A stretch of DNA of 64,000 bases from NCBI GenBank assembly GCA_037176845.1, contig JAYKXP010000029.1, positions 310,001 through 374,000 of the forward strand. Reading direction: 5' to 3'. Source of the DNA: Paramarasmius palmivorus (taxonomy: Eukaryota > Basidiomycota > Agaricomycetes > Agaricales > Marasmiaceae). Below, one piece after another: positions 37,190-47,281 of the stretch (position 1 is the first letter of the stretch; every line of letters begins with the position of its first letter). The notes under the pieces were generated by a model. It saw only the letters and a list, made by a program, of their open reading frames with translations, was not told the origin of the DNA and did no database searches. The position numbers and the translations under genes are program-made.

Positions 37190-37544
37190 CGTATCGAGAT
37201 GCCAGAGAACACACTTTTAGGTCTCAAAGAAAGGGTCTGGGATGGTATAGAGGGCCGGCGGTGACATTACAAGGCAGAAAGCTGTGGTCGAATGAATTGA
37301 AGATGATGAGACATCTTTTACCGCAGCAGCCACGCCTAATGCACACCTGTGATATCTAAAAATATTCGTATTAATCATCGTACTTAGCAAGGACCTTTTC
37401 ACAGTTTTGTAGTATACTCACCTCGATAACTTCTCCAAGGACCTCTTTCTGAGCAGAACGCTGTTGTTAAAGTTCGTGACTCCGAGTGGGCGCCAATTTC
37501 AAAACGCCTGAGTCAGCTATTAGCGCCCAACAACCTTGACCTCC
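37190..37544. promoter_or_regulatory. bidirectional upstream region
   Basis: The Zn2Cys6 gene (minus) and the ING gene (plus) start 355 bp apart and face away from each other, so this interval must hold both promoters. No clear TATA box is visible, which suits two regulatory genes with low expression. Confidence 0.5.
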
Positions 37545-38857
37545 ATGAACTCGATATCAGCGCAAAACCTTGAAGATGCAGCGAATATTGCCACAGAATT
37601 CATATATAGTAGGCCAAACTCTTCTCTAATCTTACTGAGGTATAAATGAAGCTTTGAAACAGGTCTAGAGAACTTGCCACAGGAAGTGAAACACTTGCTC
37701 GAGGAGATTCTACACAAAGAGACCAGAGCCCAACGTGAGTCCTCAAACAACCACCAACATACCCCAACCTTATACTTCTCCAGAGCTTCAACAACAGATC
37801 GACTCCGACAGTGCTCGGTGGATCAAACATTCTCTACGTGGCAACACCCCATCCAGCTCCGTCAGCGCCTCACCCTCACCTTCCCCGTCATCCTCAACCA
37901 AATCCATCAACCACCTCCCCGCACGAATCAAACAGAACTATGCCGAAATCGAGCAACTTTCAAATGAAAAGATTGCCATCTCACAACGAATCATCGAGCT
38001 TATCTCACGCACGTCAGCTCGTTTAGATGTCGACCTAAACAAAGTCAGGCAATTACAGGGAGATACGCATCCCGTGGAGACGTACAGTGCAAAAGGAGGC
38101 TTGGTATCTGCGGTACCGACATTGACTGCGTCGGAGATCACGAGAGGTGCCAGCCATGGAATGAGTGGCAGAGATCCTGCGTCGAGTATTAGTGAAAGTC
38201 TGAGGATCGCTTTGAGTGTTCCTGCGGAGAGCAGGAAGGCGGTTGTGGCTTCGGAGAGTGCGTCTTCTGTTGCGTCTTCGACGAAGAGTAAGTGGCTGTC
38301 TTTTGCGTTCACTCTACGACGTTGAATTTCTTTACAGGACGACGAACGGCAACGACGAACATTTCGGCTTCTCCTTCAATCAAACTTCCACCTACGAAGA
38401 GTCGTTCTATCTCCCCTGCAGCAACAGCCGTTGTCACAAAAGGCTCTCAAGGTCGTTCTCGACTCTCAAGACAGATTCATCCGCCACCCGAGGATATCGA
38501 GATGGCTGAAGAGGAAGAGGAAGACGCCGAAGTTGAAGGCGAAGAAGACGACGATGCAGATGACAAGTTGTACTGCTTCTGCCAGAAGACTAGTTACGGC
38601 GACGTAAGTATACTCTTTGAACTCTGCTTCAACTTACGCTCATGGTATTTATGTAGATGATTGCATGCGACAACGAAGGAAGCTGTCCATACGAATGGGT
38701 AAGGATTTTTGTGCCATTCTGTGGTGTGTTGTACTCATGATACCTACAGTTTCATCTTTCTTGCGTTGGGCTGAGCAAGCCATTACCAGAGACTTGGTAT
38801 TGCTCTGTGTGTGAGTCGAAGATGAATAGCACCAGTCGGAAAGGAAGGAAGAAGTAG
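37545..38857 (+). CDS. ING-family PHD-finger chromatin protein (Yng/ING type)
   Basis: It starts MNSISAQNLEDAANIATEF at 37545. An intron joins the ING N-terminal helix, SLENLPQEVKHLLEEILHKE, matching the LDNLP motif of ING proteins, and a second joins LQQQIDSDSARWIKHSL. The middle is a Ser/Pro-rich linker, then an acidic run (EEEEEDAEVEGEED). The C-terminal PHD finger is complete: CFCQKTSYGDMIACDNEG, CPYEWFHLSCVGLSKP and WYCSVC provide the C4HC3 ligands and the aromatic residues that bind trimethylated H3K4. It ends with a basic tail (SRKGRKK). ING proteins are subunits of histone acetyltransferase or deacetylase complexes such as NuA4. The six or so exons splice cleanly. Confidence 0.9.
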
Positions 38858-39029
38858 CGGCAGCTTTGGAAGGATTGAGTTGCTCGTTGTAATATTACGA
38901 TCTATCTAGCTACTAGTATCATTTGACACGAAGCTATTAGCAGATGCGAGGTATGAGCTTAATCGTTCCTGGTTAGATGTACAATGGGGCGTTGATCAGG
39001 CCTCAGAGGTCGCTACCTCTCGGACCTTG

Positions 39030-39250
39030 ACCTCAGTCACCTTTTCTCAACAAAATACAATGGATGCGCGCGAACGGGCTACCAGCTTGTTGCGCACTCG
39101 ACACACCCCTACTTTTTCACTATAGTTTGTCGGTTGTGGCTTGCTGTCAGCACACCAAAGCTCCAGTGGAATCAACTTCATATTTGCATCCCAATCCCAG
39201 CCGCGATTTATCGCTCCTAAATTCCGTTCATTTGCAAATATTCCTAAGAT
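39030..39250 (+). pseudogene. F-box gene fragment
   Basis: A short piece matching the N-terminus of the local F-box genes (tcaccttttctcaacaaaa, the SPFLNK region) is joined directly to the middle of the F-box region. There LPACCALDTPLLF is readable in one frame and VCRLWLAVSTPKLQWNQLH in the next. About 90 codons between the two pieces are missing, there is a frame shift, and the reading then ends at a stop. It is on the opposite strand from the broken gene at 39264-40795, and the two end 14 bp apart. Confidence 0.75.
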
Positions 39251-39263
39251 ACAGTACATAACA

Positions 39264-40795
39264 CTAGACAAGACACTTGCACTGCACTGTCTGCCACCAT
39301 AATTTGGTAAAATCTTTAGAATCAAAGGTAGGAAATATGATTCGGGAATCAACAACCTGAGGGATTGGTGCATCCCACTCAATTGACATTCCTTTCATGC
39401 GTAACGCTTCTAGCCTTGATGTGACCTCTTCCAACTTCAATGGCTCATACCCTGGCGGATCATAATTGGATGGGAGTAGGTGTACCCTCATACGCTTCAA
39501 CCTCCGTATAGCTGGATGCCCCGCATTCCTCGCCTCGGCGAATGCAAGGACAAACGCTGCACAGGGTTCAGTGAAACCTCTACACACTACCGACTCTAGA
39601 TTCGGGCACGGGACATCGGCGTTTGGCGTTCGTGGAGTCAGAGAACGGAAAATGTCCTCCGAAAAACGGTAGAGACTTGGAGGGGCCGTATACAATTGGA
39701 ACTGCTCAAGCGAAGGCATCGAGGTAAGAAGGTCGATTATCTTCGGTGTTCCCGCATTTGTCTCTAGAGCAAAGCTGCGGAGAGTACACCCTGAACGTTC
39801 GAGGAAACCGAAAAGGCTAATGGGGTCTGGATACTCGTTTCTCAGTCTCCAGCCAACATAGAAACCCACAAGTCTTGGCGCATTGATGCAGTCCAGGACT
39901 CGTTGCAGGTTTTCAAAGTTGGGGTTGTGGATGTGAATACCCAGAGTCCGAAGGTTGGGAAGTATGATTGGTGAAATTGTATCGAGCTGAACGTGGTCAG
40001 CTCGAATAGACATAGTGCAGTGGCGGAGAAATGAGCATGAGAATGAGAGGACCTCAATAACTTGGGACGAAGTGATCGACTCCCCTGGCTCATCAGCCCA
40101 AATAAAATCCCAGAGCACCACTTCTGTCAAGCAATTCAAACGAATTGGGCCAGAATATGCTTCATACAATTTGAGTTTATGGAGCGAAGGAGCCCGTCGC
40201 AAGACCGGCTCCAATGAAATACGAGACAGCTGTGAATTCACCAGATCGAACGACATTCGAGTTCCTCAAGCGAGGACAATTCCGCCGTTGACGTCGTAAA
40301 AATCTTCTTGATACCGTCGGACAATGCCAGAGGTCTTGTTCCGGATCGTTCAAGCCATATCCGTACTCCTTCTCCCCATAAGTGCATAAATGAACGGAAC
40401 TCGTCGGTGATCGGCAGACACTTTGGACGTGGAAGAGCAATGTGAATTCGGTTCCAGAGTTCGGGCGTGCTGACGGCAACTTCGCGCCATAGCCGACAAA
40501 CTGCTGTGAAGAGTAGGGGGGCGTCAAGCGTACGAGGGAATGGGACATCATGTAGAGGAATGGAATGAATGAATATCTCCCGGAGGATGTCAGCATGGAT
40601 TCGTCGGATGGGTGCGACAAGTGGTATGTGGTTATCGATGAAGCTTTGCAGCTCTTCCTGCTCTGCTTGCAACTGGGCTAATCTCTCCTGCCTGGCCGAA
40701 ATCAGCTGGCGAATTTCGAGTTTTTCTGCTGGGGATGGAACGAAATTGGTTCCTGTTTTGTTGAGGAAAGGTGACTGGGGCAAAATCATGGTCAA
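39264..40795 (-). pseudogene. broken F-box/LRR-like gene
   Basis: The start MTMILPQSPFLNK at 40795 and the F-box region (PIRRIHADILREIF, LLFTAVCRLWREVAVSTP) match the intact paralogs. Two lesions are visible. About 40 to 45 codons are missing in frame after SGTRPLALS (near 40318), removing the segment that reads DVALQLLCHAPRWKSLSL in the paralogs. A shift of one reading frame near 40250 then separates the first frame (ending LEELECRSIW) from the second, which carries VLRRAPSLHKLKL to the end at 39264. The second half is otherwise open for 330 codons, so the damage may be recent. It is closest to the copy at 54435, judging by EVVLWD and LPQSPFL. Confidence 0.85.
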
Positions 40796-41958
40796 GATGA
40801 AATCGGATGGACAGCGGGCTTCTCACCTGATGCATTGAATAATTCAGTTCCCACCCGTACACCTTAACTCTTCTTCTTTTCCGTCATTGGCTTTGCTAGC
40901 TTCACATATTGGTCGTTGTCTTTTGCTCCCGCGTTATGGGAGCGAGACTGTCAAGGCGAGTCGAATAACAGAACATAAACGAAGTTGGCAGGCCCCAGTT
41001 ACTCGAACCTCGAAAGCGTTTTGGAAATTACCCTGTACGATGCAGATTCCATGAGTGAGAAGTCACAGGAACGAAGGCCAACACATACCAAAAATTGAAA
41101 TGTTGCATCAGAGCTGGTACGTTGTTGAAGCGCTGTTTCGAGACGCGTCAACGGACAGCCGCCTTTTGACAACCTTTTGAACCCACTTCAAAGTTCAACT
41201 TGATAGCAAACTCTCCAGACGGGCACACTGTGTTGATGGTGCAGTCTTGGCTCTCGGAAGGCAGAAGGGAAGACCCTATCACAATTTTGGAAGGAAGATA
41301 TGATTGTGAGTGTTTTCTGCTCCCCGTCGCGACTCAGTATTAGACCCTGAAGGCCGTTCTCTGCTCTGTAGAGCTGGACATGTACACGGGAGCAGCATTC
41401 AACGCTGTAATGATACCTATGCAACAAAATCGATCAAGGCTCAGGATACACCGCAACGATCTCAATAGTGGTACATTCGGATGCATGCCTGCAACGACTC
41501 GGGGCCTGTGGAACGGCGAACAAGCCAAGAGTTTTGGCGGTGTTGTGATTGTTGGTGAGCGGCGAAGGTCGGACCTATGGTTAGAGCGCTGCTGGTAGTT
41601 GCTTTTTGGGGCTGTTACCTGGATGAAATGGAATGAACGAGAAGTGTAGCCTTGGCTCAGAAGGTGCCCCAGTGTTGCATTACTCTACAACCAAGTGCTG
41701 TAAGTGTGCTCTACTTCTCATCTTTGCTCATAACCACTGACATATCTGTTCTCTTCGTGTACAGATGAGTGTCTGTAGATTCATGATCCCATTCAACACC
41801 GCCAAACTTCAACACCTTCACCGCTCTTGATGGTAGTAAACCAGCAGGAGTCGATATGACAGTTCCGCTAGTTGTCGACACGGGACGCTCGCGGGATGCA
41901 AAGCGGGAACTGGAGTATTTATCAGGTGAGAAGAAAATCAACTCACTATCTGGCTACA
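40796..41958. other. intergenic stretch between F-box copies
   Basis: Divergent F-box copies lie on either side. Only small overlapping open frames are seen, with no recognisable domain. Confidence 0.5.
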
Positions 41959-43635
41959 ATGTCCTTACCCCCATCACCTTTTCTCAGCAAATTCGGAACC
42001 AATTTCGTGCCAACTCCTGCGGAGAGGCTCGAAATCCACCGTCTGATATCGGTCAGGCAGGAGAGGTTGGCGCAGCTACGTGCAGAACAGGACGAACTGC
42101 AGCGTTTCATAGATGGCCATCTCGCATTCGTCGTACCCATCCGAAGGGTTCATCCTGATATCCTGAGGGAAATTTTTGCCCAATGCATACCTGTGCATGA
42201 AGTTCCGGCCCCTCGTGCACTCGACGCGCCTCTGCTTTTCACTGGAGTTTGTCGATTGTGGCGCGAAGTTGCTATCAGTACACCAAGCCTTTGGCATCGA
42301 ATTCATATTCATCTTCCAACTCCAACTCAACGTCACTATGCCAGGGACTCTTCATTTCTCCACCTATGGAAAGAAGGAGTGTCCACATGGCTCCAACGGT
42401 CGGGGACGGTGCCTCTGGCGCTGTCGATATCAGGTTCTGGTCCGACGTTGGAAGTGGAAGGTGAAAGTACAATCTACGGAGACATTGCTCGGCAACTGCT
42501 TCTCCGTGCATCAAGATGGAAGAGCCTTTCTTTAAACCTCTCCAACAGTGTTGGGAGTATGCTGGTAGCATCGACAGCAGAATTGTCCTCACTGGAGGAA
42601 CTCGAATTCGATGGATATCACGGTGATGCCTACGTTCCTGGGAATTACTATGATTTATTGGAGGCAATGTTGGGACGAACCCCCTCACTCCGCAAACTGA
42701 GGTCGAGACGGCTACTCCCTCAGGATCTCCTGCCAGTGATTCGCCGGAACCACTTGACAGAGATAGTGTTCCTGCATGGAGATGCCTTGACCACGTCGCA
42801 GGTGATTCGACTACTCTCATCATCATCCTTCTCCCTGCGCCACTTCACTGTCGGCATCACATATCAGGATGAGAACCCACACCAAATCAATATATTTCCA
42901 CCAATAACTCTCCCTTACCTTGAGACACTCAACATCGGTAGCCCCTTTTACACAGATTTACCGTCGGAAGAGCTGGAGTTACAGCATTTCTTCGACCTCA
43001 TTACCGTCCCGAGACTTATCAACTTCTCGGTCTGTACACCCACGACACCACCGATGACCACTTTTGTGGATTTAATTACACGTTCAGGATGTGCTCTACG
43101 CAGCTTCGTGCTGAATCATCCGATATCAGGCGTAGAAAAGTTGATCGACCTCCTCGCTTTGATGCCCTCGCTCAGACAGCTAAAACTGACAGCGATGTCA
43201 GGCTTTGATCATAATCCCTGGGCCAAGGAACAGCAGCTTCAGCTTGGTCACTCTATCGACTCTCTTACTCCTTCCTCGGCAAATATCGATATTCTATGCC
43301 CGAATATCGAGTTTCTCATGTTTGGAATATGTCTACCTTCCCAAGCTGTACCTATACTTGCACTAGCTGAGGCAAGGTGTGCCGAGCAGTCAAGCACCCG
43401 AAAGTTGAAGCGTCTACAAGCATGCTTCGAAGAGCTTATCGACAATGGCACGGAGGTCTCATCAAGGTTGGAAGCATTGCGCAAACAAGGAGTTTTGGTT
43501 CAGTTCTGCTCATCGGATGAGGCGCCACAGTGGGGCGATCCGATACTTACTGATCCAGAACCATATTCTCATGACTATATCCACTCTAGTGAACTGTGGT
43601 GGCCGGAGACTGGAGATTATCACATCTACTATTAG
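41959..43635 (+). CDS. F-box protein with LRR-like repeats, intact copy
   Basis: This is a single-exon gene of 558 codons. The start at 41959 (MSLPPSPFLSKFGTN) is chosen because all paralogs begin there, although the frame is open 29 codons further upstream. Residues about 25-55 form a coiled-coil-like helix (LISVRQERLAQLRAEQDELQ). The F-box follows at about 60-115 (PIRRVHPDILREIF, LLFTGVCRLWREVAISTP). The remainder is a leucine-rich, horseshoe-like region with repeated SLRKL, SFSLRHF and SGCALRSFVL motifs, ending near an LWWPE signature. F-box proteins dock on Skp1 in SCF ubiquitin ligases and select substrates by the C-terminal part. The target is unknown. Confidence 0.85.
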   Translation: MSLPPSPFLSKFGTNFVPTPAERLEIHRLISVRQERLAQLRAEQDELQRFIDGHLAFVVPIRRVHPDILREIFAQCIPVHEVPAPRALDAPLLFTGVCRLWREVAISTPSLWHRIHIHLPTPTQRHYARDSSFLHLWKEGVSTWLQRSGTVPLALSISGSGPTLEVEGESTIYGDIARQLLLRASRWKSLSLNLSNSVGSMLVASTAELSSLEELEFDGYHGDAYVPGNYYDLLEAMLGRTPSLRKLRSRRLLPQDLLPVIRRNHLTEIVFLHGDALTTSQVIRLLSSSSFSLRHFTVGITYQDENPHQINIFPPITLPYLETLNIGSPFYTDLPSEELELQHFFDLITVPRLINFSVCTPTTPPMTTFVDLITRSGCALRSFVLNHPISGVEKLIDLLALMPSLRQLKLTAMSGFDHNPWAKEQQLQLGHSIDSLTPSSANIDILCPNIEFLMFGICLPSQAVPILALAEARCAEQSSTRKLKRLQACFEELIDNGTEVSSRLEALRKQGVLVQFCSSDEAPQWGDPILTDPEPYSHDYIHSSELWWPETGDYHIYY

Positions 43636-43978
43636 TGTAGTACTGCGTACGGATAGTATGGGTATTGCGATTACAATTATGCGCTTTTATCAGCCATGCA
43701 ACTCGAGAGTATCAACTTCTGAATTATGTGTGTATAGTTCCAGCGCATAAGATTTTCGACAAAAGTGGGAAGTACGCCTGTAGTCTTACCCAAGACAATG
43801 CACTCGAGATGGAAGTAGACTCGTAGCCTCTCACGTAGCTATCAAAAGCTCCCCTGAACCCGTTGTAGTAGTGGCCAAGCGTAGGTGTACTAGACCCAGA
43901 ATAGCAACTAGTCTGACTTCAACTGAAAAGGGAACGTGGAATTGCAGATCTACTGCTTTGACAACAAAAACCCAGCAA
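43636..43978. other. intergenic stretch
   Basis: This is the shared 3' flank of the F-box gene and the membrane-protein pseudogene, which converge here. Nothing else is seen. Confidence 0.5.
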
Positions 43979-45530
43979 CTACTTCTCCGCCTTGGGAAGA
44001 AACAGTTCAACATTGACGCTCGGCGCACTCGGAACATCTTCCACAGTTAAACTATCCTTCCCAGTCGTCCAATGATTGCTCACCCTTCCTGTCTCCGAGA
44101 GCTCTACAGATCTCAATAAGCACAGCTTCACCGCCAGTCAGAAAGAATAAGTACTAACCAATATCGTCTTTAACCGTGAACTGCTGCCTGTTGACCTGCA
44201 CTTGGACACTCATCGAGGCAGTTTGGAACCGACTCCTTGCGTTGTCGGCAGTAGTATCATCTGAGACGTGGATACCTACACGTAGCATAAGTATTCAGTA
44301 TACGTAGTTTTCGGAGGGCGAAGAACGAAACTCACCAGTGTCCTTCGCGACTTTCGTTATCAGGTTACCCATAGCCATCTCGATGTTGAGTTTAATTTGA
44401 CGGTACAAGGTCATTTTCATATCTGCTTGAGGAATCGTGGCCACGTACGAATTGCATGTACACAAAATCGTTCCGGAGGGACATCATAGCTATACCACAC
44501 CACCGTCAGCACCCCATTACATGTTGCTCAGATAAGAAATAAGAAACGCACTGATAATAAGCACGTCCATGGAAAGCGAGATCCAAACAATCCAAGTATT
44601 GAACAGGACTAGTTTTTCGTACTTTTTCAGCTGCGGGAACGAAGGATGTAAGCATGGTTAATCATGAGAAGACCATGAACGTACACCACCGTGGACGATG
44701 AGGCGCTGTTTCACTGTCCGGATAAAGTACCAATTGAGCGCAGCGTCAACGAGGAGGTACAGACATTTCTGCGTTTTAATGAGATAGCAGAACGAGGGGA
44801 ACGTCGTTTGAGCCTCACCTCGACTCTATCCCACCAAATGTTGGTATCATGGTAGTGATCGTTTTGCAGGGATCTAGATGTTGTATACCGAGATGTTGAT
44901 AGCCGTGATGAGCGCTGCTGTTCCCCAACGCAGCCAATTCTACTGACGAGTAAGTATATGAGAGGAAGAGTGATAGCGATAATGGCTCACCCGTTCCTTG
45001 TTACTCAGTAAAAGAATGCACAACCGATTAACAATAATCTGCAAGAGGAACTGGACTTGCAAGGCCCATGTACTGAAAGCATTTGTGTTAGGAAGATGAA
45101 TACGAACAACGAGGATTGGATGTACGCACGTCAGAATGGAGAAGAACTAAAATGATGGTGGGATATCCCTAGTGAGGTATAGCCAGCAGATAACCACAAA
45201 GATAAAATACCTTTGTTGACGATGAGCAACTCAATCTTCGTCAACTATCAAGACCACCACTCACACGAGAAGTTCTCCCCAAATCAGAATCACCTATGTG
45301 TTTACTCTGCGAGTACGCCGCGCCTCGCGAACAAGTACCCGAAACCGAGTGTCCATCCGAATGTCAGAGATGCAACTGTGGATATAAGTGCGTTCAACAA
45401 CGGATACTAGAACAGTTACACAGAACAGAGAACGTACGTTTGATATCTCCGGTGGTGGTATATTTGGGCTTAGGAGGACTTGTGTTGTCTCGGAGAAAAA
45501 AGTCGAGGTAAGAAACGAATGAGTGACCAA
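43979..45530 (-). pseudogene. broken paralog of the multi-pass membrane protein
   Basis: It shares the family hallmarks of the gene at 11578-12961: LQVQFLLQIIVNRLCILLLS, KCLYLLVDAALNWYFIRTV, LKKYEKLVLFNTWIVWIS, YRQIKLNIEMAMGNLITK and a tail ending VELFLPKAEK. Splicing the obvious introns leaves an in-frame TAG at 45147-45149 (PPSF*FFSIL) where relatives have a codon for a large residue. A second TAG at 44874-44876 replaces the Trp of the IWIPA motif, followed by a frame shift. The N-terminal exons also look eroded. The C-terminal half is well preserved, so inactivation may be recent. The true start is unclear. Confidence 0.75.
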
Positions 45531-46939
45531 TCGTGGTGGTAGAATTTTGAGTCGGATCCGGAGGCGTTCGGAGGCGTTCTATCTTGTCCTTTATTGCTTC
45601 TCTTTTGGTGCAGAGCAACGTTAACATCGCCAAGCTGACTCAGTAATCAGGCTTAATCAAGCTCGCGTGCATCTAGGTGGACAATGCTTAAGTAGTGATA
45701 TTAATGATCACAAGCTGCTTCGCACCTATGAACAGGCAGATGTAAGGAGACCACACTCCTAGGTTGTCAAGACGAGGCCATATGTAGAGTAACTTCACTG
45801 TCAGTGCTAGCGAGCGTGGTCGTGGGAGAGGAGAAGAATGCGTGGTAAAATCGTCAGCACTAGTCTTGTCTACCCACCGTCGCCTCGCTCGTTCCGTTCT
45901 CTTCTGTATCTCAGCAACCCCACTACCACCCATACTTCTCATCCAAGCCCAGCCCGTGAAATTGAAGCACAGTGCACTCCTACGATGAAATGCGTATTAA
46001 AGCGAGCGACTAGCATGCCTAATTAGCTGGATAACTTCGGGAACTCATACAGCATCCTGGGAAGGACGCAAAGCTGGTATGGAACCCGGCTCAGCCAAGG
46101 TATCCAGTGACCTGTCCCAATAGGTACGCAATAGTCATCTGGTATATGGTCCAAATTGCTAATATTACTGTAGGAATCTCCTAGCAATCACGCTGCCGCA
46201 CCTCTGTATTTTGCACCGTATCCTTCCCCGGCGCTCTACTACGCTACCGCACCTCCAATGTTTCCTCCAACAGCGACCTTCCCAGGTTGGCTATAACACC
46301 CAACACCATCATACTGCAGTCCTATCCTGTCCCCTTCACCGTAGACCCTCCAAGTCTGGCACCCCGCGTCTTGATGCCTCTCCAAGTTCGCAGTCGACTT
46401 TTGCCGAGCTCGAACGGGAATTCGCAGGGGGTCTCTTCCGTAGCACGAGATTCTCGACATCGCGGGACGACGACGCAACAGTGAGCGATGAAGTTGGTGA
46501 TAAATTCTACACGCTACACAAATTAACGTGCGAGTCCGCCGCTGCGCCCGTTTCTATGGCCTGAAGACTGAAGGGCTACTTTCCGAGGATGATATCCTTC
46601 TTCTATTGCTCAATCGAATTCGTCGTACAGGCCTGACAGGGCTCCGGGCGTTCTTCCGGCTTTGTCTTTCACCCAGGAACTACCTGGAGGTTTATATGGC
46701 GCTCTGGAACCTGGTGCACGGCGGCAGTGGGGAATAAGGAGAATCATTGTAGGTTAGCGACCATAAATTTGTGCGATTATGATTGATTTTAATGGATACG
46801 AGGATTCATTAAGTGAACTTCGCGGTAAGAGAGAAACTATTTGACGGCGTGTCCTTGGATCGCGTGGTTTGCACGCGAGCATCGATGGCTGCCGGTCTTG
46901 CCGGAGGCCAAAATTCAAGGCCAACATATATCCTTAGGC
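45531..46939. other. stretch with possible gene relics
   Basis: Near 46080-46300 a frame encoding a Tyr/Pro-rich run (LYFAPYPSPALYYATAPPMF) begins just after an acceptor-like site, but it cannot be joined to its neighbours without a stop or frame change. A further open frame at 46528-46737 (LSEDDILLLLLNRIRR) has no recognisable family. This may be a decayed gene. I cannot support a product. Confidence 0.3.
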
Positions 46940-46971
46940 CTGTAACTGCTCCCTCTGTGACGATAGCAAGC
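46940..46971. repeat. left copy of a 32-bp direct repeat flanking the WW/membrane gene
   Basis: It matches 50139-50170 at 31 of 32 positions, in the same orientation. The sequence begins ctgtaactgctccctctg. The copies lie 3.2 kb apart on either side of the gene at 47282-49854. Confidence 0.8.
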
Positions 46972-47281
46972 GTCTGGACATGCTTGCCAGGCAAGTGGGT
47001 GCATGGAGCTCGCATCTAAGCTTTGTGCCATGGAGCGCATAGACCAAGGCGAAAAGCCGTATTTAATTGCCTCTGCTGCTAATATCTTCTCAAGAGTTGA
47101 GAAAATCAAGAGGCATCGGTTTTTCCGCCGACAAGGACGCAATGAACGGCACAAACACAGCCGCATTGACGTCACTCCGATTCTCAACTATCGGGTCTTT
47201 TTCGCTAACCTGTACATGCTGGCATTCCTTATAATACATAACAAGGTGAGCTGCTTCTTTTGCTGCTCAGCCTCGTCTCTC

